Below are positions 6,987-9,975 of a stretch of 9,975 nt of DNA, one piece after another (position 1 is the stretch's first letter; every line of letters begins with the position of its first letter). Below the pieces are notes generated by a model. It made no database searches and was not told the origin of the DNA. It worked only from the letters and a program-made list of their open reading frames with translations. Source of the DNA: FEN-1297 sp046706945. Its GTDB lineage: Bacteria; Bacteroidota; Ignavibacteria; Ignavibacteriales; Ignavibacteriaceae. The stretch lies in NCBI GenBank assembly GCA_046706945.1, contig JBJKOY010000353.1, forward strand, positions 1-9,975. Reading direction: 5' to 3'. A program made the position numbers and the translations under genes.

Positions 6987-7856
6987 TCAAGTTTGGCTTT
7001 TATATTTTGATCGGGTTATTATTCTAAACAACAAACTTAAAAGAGAGATTAACATAATAAGAACCAACGCCGCCGTCCATGCCTGATCGTTCCAGCTTTT
7101 AAACGGAGATTTTGCATATTCGTAAATGTAAACCGTAAGAGAGGCGATCGGCTGAAATATATTAGTGGACCAGAACCTGTTTCCGAGAGCGGTGAAAAGA
7201 AGCGGTGCTGTTTCACCGGCCGCCCTTGCAAGTCCCAATAATACTCCGGTTGCAATGCCTTTGGATGCGGTTTTTAAAACGATCCTCAACGTAGTTTTCC
7301 ATCTGGGAATGCCGAGAGCAAGTCCCGCTTCGCGGTAGGAATCGGGAACAAGTTTTATCATCTCTTCGGTGGTTCGCGTAATGGTCGGTATCATTAATAT
7401 TGCTAAAGCGATACCTCCGGCAAGAGCGGAAAATCCGTGCATCGGAACCACAACAAGCGTCCATGCAACAATCCCTACTACAATAGAGGGAACGCCGCTT
7501 AAAACGTCCGAAAGGAAACGTACCAAAGTTGCGAATTTATTCTTTCCGAATTCCGCAAGATAAGTTCCGGCAAAAATACCTATAGGTATGCCGATGGCTC
7601 CGCCGATACCGATTAATATTAAAGTGCCGACAATAGCATTAACCATTCCGCCGCCGGGCACATCAACCGGCGTAGGAAGTTTTGTAAAAAAATTAAAATT
7701 AAGATAAGTAATTCCCTTAGCTATTGTATAATAGAATACCAAAATCAACGGCAATATTGTCAGGATGGCGGAAATAAACGAAACGGAAAGCATTACAACG
7801 TTAGTTGTTTTCCGTCTATAAAAAGTAAAGTTTTTGTGCTCTTGTTTCACTTCCAT
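6987..7856 (-). CDS. pstA: Phosphate ABC transporter permease PstA
   Basis: PstA is one of the two inner-membrane permeases of the high-affinity phosphate importer. The 289 residues show about six hydrophobic segments, near 20-43, 72-98, 115-138, 141-160, 196-215 and 258-280. The cytoplasmic EAA loop that docks onto PstB is seen at 176-200 (EAGLALGIPRWKTTLR onward), followed by the PstA-typical GLARAAGETAPLLFTA (208-223). Length and motif order are normal. The ATG lies inside the end of pstC (10-base overlap) and is preceded by GGGGAG ten bases upstream, so translational coupling to pstC plus a direct ribosome site is likely. Confidence 0.96.
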   Translation of the reverse strand: MEVKQEHKNFTFYRRKTTNVVMLSVSFISAILTILPLILVFYYTIAKGITYLNFNFFTKLPTPVDVPGGGMVNAIVGTLILIGIGGAIGIPIGIFAGTYLAEFGKNKFATLVRFLSDVLSGVPSIVVGIVAWTLVVVPMHGFSALAGGIALAILMIPTITRTTEEMIKLVPDSYREAGLALGIPRWKTTLRIVLKTASKGIATGVLLGLARAAGETAPLLFTALGNRFWSTNIFQPIASLTVYIYEYAKSPFKSWNDQAWTAALVLIMLISLLSLLFRIITRSKYKSQT

Positions 7857-8878
7857 CGTCGATCAACTCCCCAAACCACCAAACGCGCCAATATATTAAT
7901 AATAATTGTAATTATAAATAATACCAATCCCAGTTCTATTAAAGCGCCTAGATACAAATTCGAAGTCGCTTCGGTAAATTCATTAGCAAGCACGCTGGCC
8001 ATTGTATAAGCGGGGCTTAAAAGCGAGGCGGAAATTTCAGGACGGTTGCCGATAACCATTGTAACCGCCATGGTTTCACCGATTGCTCTGCCCAGGCCCA
8101 GCATAACCGCACCGAGCAAGCCGGTCTTTGCATTTCCCAGAATAATTTTGGTTACCTCCCACCTGGTCGCTCCGAGAGCGTAGGCAGCCTCTCTTTGGCT
8201 TGAAGGAACTGACCTTAAAACATCGCGGGAAATGGATGCGATTATGGGAAGGACCATAATTGAAAGAATAAGAGCTGCGGCCAGCATGCCGTAGCCGTAA
8301 GCCGCGCCTTGGAAAAAAGGAGAATTTGGGAACTCATCCTGAAGAAAAGGCTCAACGGTTTGTTGAAGCCACGGTACAAGAACAAAGATTCCCCAAAGAC
8401 CGTATATAACGCTGGGAATACCGGCCAGCAGTTCCGTTAAAAACGACAGCGGTTTTTCCAGCCAAGCCGGCGACAGCTCGGATAAAAACACCGCGACGCT
8501 TATTCCCAGGGGAACTGCAATAAGCAGAGCAAGAAAAGACGAAAGTAATGTTCCGTAGATAGCCGGGAGCGCGCCGAATATCTGTCTAAGCACCGGATCC
8601 CATGTCTGGCCGATAAGAAAGTGCCAGCCGATTTTTTTGATGGAAATCAGGGAATTAGAATACATTTCCCAAACCATCAGGACAACTAGAAGAAAGACTA
8701 ACACCGCAAAAAACAGTGTTAGTCTTTCAAAAAAAAGGTCGCCAAGATTTTTATTTCTAAATAGCTTTTTTAGGAAACCGTTCTTTTTGCTTTCCTTGCT
8801 TTTTCTAAAAAAATCCTGGACATTTTCGATAGTATCGGCCCCGTCAATTTCGGGGGCCGATCTTCTAAACATTGCCAT
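7847..8878 (-). CDS. pstC: Phosphate ABC transporter permease PstC
   Basis: PstC pairs with PstA to form the phosphate channel in the inner membrane. Of 343 residues, the first roughly 50 form a polar, lysine-rich cytoplasmic extension before the first membrane segment (about 52-72); E. coli PstC is shorter there. Further membrane segments lie near 108-133, 146-170, 196-215, 251-270 and 308-332. The EAA loop is at 230-254 (EAAYALGATRWEVTKI onward), followed by GLGRAIGETMAVTMVIGN (261-278), a PstC hallmark. ATGs at 8878 and 8872 are two codons apart; neither has a Shine-Dalgarno sequence. It follows pstS by 56 bases containing a small hairpin, and overlaps pstA by 10 bases. Confidence 0.95.
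   Translation of the reverse strand: MAMFRRSAPEIDGADTIENVQDFFRKSKESKKNGFLKKLFRNKNLGDLFFERLTLFFAVLVFLLVVLMVWEMYSNSLISIKKIGWHFLIGQTWDPVLRQIFGALPAIYGTLLSSFLALLIAVPLGISVAVFLSELSPAWLEKPLSFLTELLAGIPSVIYGLWGIFVLVPWLQQTVEPFLQDEFPNSPFFQGAAYGYGMLAAALILSIMVLPIIASISRDVLRSVPSSQREAAYALGATRWEVTKIILGNAKTGLLGAVMLGLGRAIGETMAVTMVIGNRPEISASLLSPAYTMASVLANEFTEATSNLYLGALIELGLVLFIITIIINILARLVVWGVDRRWK
7867..7872 (-). promoter_or_regulatory. Ribosome binding site of pstA
   Basis: On the - strand GGGGAG stands ten bases before the pstA ATG, inside the end of pstC. It is one of only two strong Shine-Dalgarno matches in the window and supports the chosen pstA start. Confidence 0.7.
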
Positions 8879-8902
8879 AAAATTGTTATAATGCGTTTTA
8901 TC

Positions 8903-8938
8903 TATACAAGCCCAAGATGTATAAGTCCCAAAGCTTAT
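8903..8938 (-). other. Small hairpins in the pstS-pstC spacer
   Basis: Perfect 6-base arms TATACA (8903-8908) and TGTATA (8918-8923) enclose a 9-base loop. A second possible pair, ATAAG (8921-8925) and CTTAT (8934-8938), overlaps the pstS stop and shares bases with the first, so the two cannot form together. Neither is followed by a T-run. In binding-protein-dependent transporters a stem after the binding-protein gene often protects its mRNA so that it is made in excess over the permeases; that role here is inference, and the stems are short. Confidence 0.35.
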
Positions 8939-9963
8939 TTATTTATCTTATCAATCTGAGCCAGATCTAATTTTTGAACCGACTTCGGAAGCGGTGAATA
9001 ATACAGTTTCTCCGCGTAAGTCTGACCTTTTGTAACGGCCCACTTCAAGAATTTTATTAGAGCATCCGCCTTGGTTTTATCACTTATTTTCTGCGGAACA
9101 ACTATCCATGAAAAACCGCAAATAGGAAACGAATCCTTACCGGGAGAATTTGTAATAACCGGACACAGGTCCGCCGGCATATGTTTGGATGCGCCTGCCG
9201 CCGCCGCCGTTACGGTATTAAAGTTAACCGGTACAACATAACCATCTTCGTTCTTCATTTTGGCATAGGGCAAGTTGTTTGTTATTGCATATGCGAGCTC
9301 TACATATCCTATAGCACCTTCAGTGTGTTTAACCAAACCGGACACGCCTTCATTTCCTTTTCCTCCCAAGCCGACGGGCCAATCAACCGCTGTGCTGAAT
9401 CCGACTTTACTTTTCCATTCGGAACTTACTTTTGATAAGAAATTGGTAAAAATAAACGATGTTCCGCTTCCGTCAGAACGGTGACAAACCAATATAGACT
9501 TGTTAGGAAGATTTATACCGGGATTTAATTTAACCAGCCTCGGATCATTCCATTTGCTAATATTACCCAGATAAATATCGGCCAAAGTCGGACCGTCCAA
9601 CACAAGACCGGAACCGACACCGGGCAGATTGTAAGTGATTGCCTCTCCGCCGATTATAATCGGTATATGAAGAACTTCGCTACCTCTGGCTTTCTCGAAT
9701 GCACTTCTCTGGTCAGGTGTAAGCGGAGCATCGGAAGCGCCGAAATCAACTGTTGCTTCCGTAATCTGACGGATGCCGCCGCCGCTTCCAATCGAGGCAT
9801 AATTTATCTCAACGCCGGTCATTTTATTATAAAGATCGAACCATTTAGAAAAAATAGGATAATCAAAAGTAGAGCCCGCTCCGGTCAGTTTTACCTGAGC
9901 ATTGGAACTTACGGCGAAAACTCCAAAAATTAATATAAATAATGAAAGAATTTTGAACTTCAT
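8935..9963 (-). CDS. pstS: Phosphate ABC transporter substrate-binding protein PstS
   Basis: PstS binds inorganic phosphate outside the inner membrane and delivers it to PstC-PstA. The 342 residues start with a signal peptide (1-22, hydrophobic core 5-18, likely cut after SNA before Q23). Phosphate-contacting segments of the family are intact: GAGSTF (28-33), SGGG (60-63), the aspartate in FGASDAP (74-80, D78), and RSDGSGTS (162-169). Length is normal, and there is no lipobox cysteine, so it should be soluble rather than a lipoprotein. It is the first gene of the operon. The ATG has GGGAG seven bases upstream at the very edge of the window, which fixes the start. The promoter and any Pho box lie outside. 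Confidence 0.97.
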   Translation of the reverse strand: MKFKILSLFILIFGVFAVSSNAQVKLTGAGSTFDYPIFSKWFDLYNKMTGVEINYASIGSGGGIRQITEATVDFGASDAPLTPDQRSAFEKARGSEVLHIPIIIGGEAITYNLPGVGSGLVLDGPTLADIYLGNISKWNDPRLVKLNPGINLPNKSILVCHRSDGSGTSFIFTNFLSKVSSEWKSKVGFSTAVDWPVGLGGKGNEGVSGLVKHTEGAIGYVELAYAITNNLPYAKMKNEDGYVVPVNFNTVTAAAAGASKHMPADLCPVITNSPGKDSFPICGFSWIVVPQKISDKTKADALIKFLKWAVTKGQTYAEKLYYSPLPKSVQKLDLAQIDKINK

Positions 9964-9970
9964 AATTTTA

Positions 9971-9975
9971 CTCCC
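9971..9975 (-). promoter_or_regulatory. Ribosome binding site of pstS
   Basis: On the - strand GGGAG ends seven bases before the pstS ATG, near-ideal spacing. Its strength fits the need for a large excess of binding protein over the permeases. It lies at the window edge, so the motif could extend further. Confidence 0.8.

Noticed and set aside
7049..7464. Alternative - strand frames inside pstA
   Set aside because: pstA has intact membrane segments and EAA loop in its own frame; the alternatives carry no membrane pattern or family motif.
9181..9933. + strand frames of 69-88 codons opposite pstS
   Set aside because: They are complement shadows of a complete PstS with signal peptide and phosphate-binding motifs.

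Overview
The window is a gene-dense, moderately AT-rich stretch of bacterial chromosome. It holds no RNA gene, insertion sequence, CRISPR array or phage gene, and no gap above about 150 bases. The best guess for the source is Ignavibacteriota or a nearby lineage of the Bacteroidota/Chlorobiota group. This rests on overall protein character, on most genes lacking a clear Shine-Dalgarno sequence (pstS and pstA are exceptions), on a pilus-type actin-fold protein placed directly before rsmD, and on a secreted protein joining a calcineurin-like fold to a PQQ-type propeller. It is a guess from composition and gene style, not a proven placement.

Left part (1-2691): a PilM-like protein with an eroded nucleotide site sits 8 bases before rsmD (16S rRNA m2G966 methyltransferase) on the + strand. 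The end of rsmD overlaps by 7 bases the end of a convergent rlmI-type gene (23S rRNA m5C methyltransferase), so two rRNA modification genes face each other tail to tail.

Middle (2692-5272): a 74-base, almost pure A/T divergent promoter region separates rlmI from a + strand pair. The first gene encodes a 611-residue exported protein. Its N-terminal half looks like a calcineurin-type phosphoesterase that has lost nearly every metal ligand, and its C-terminal half is a BamB-like beta-propeller. The second gene encodes a complete HAD-superfamily phosphatase.

Right part (5298-9963, all - strand): a phosphate uptake operon in the order pstS-pstC-pstA-pstB-phoU. PstS captures phosphate outside the inner membrane, PstC and PstA form the channel, PstB powers it, and PhoU links transport state to regulation. 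pstC and pstA overlap, and pstA-pstB are tightly packed. Two spacers carry structure: a small hairpin pair between pstS and pstC, and a striking inverted array of AACTTG/CAAGTT hexamers between pstB and phoU. The operon promoter and any Pho box lie beyond the right edge, and no phoR/phoB genes are in view.

The strongest second-look items are the mirrored hexamer array inside the pst-phoU operon and the apparent pseudo-phosphoesterase fused to a propeller. Most of the rest is ordinary housekeeping sequence.
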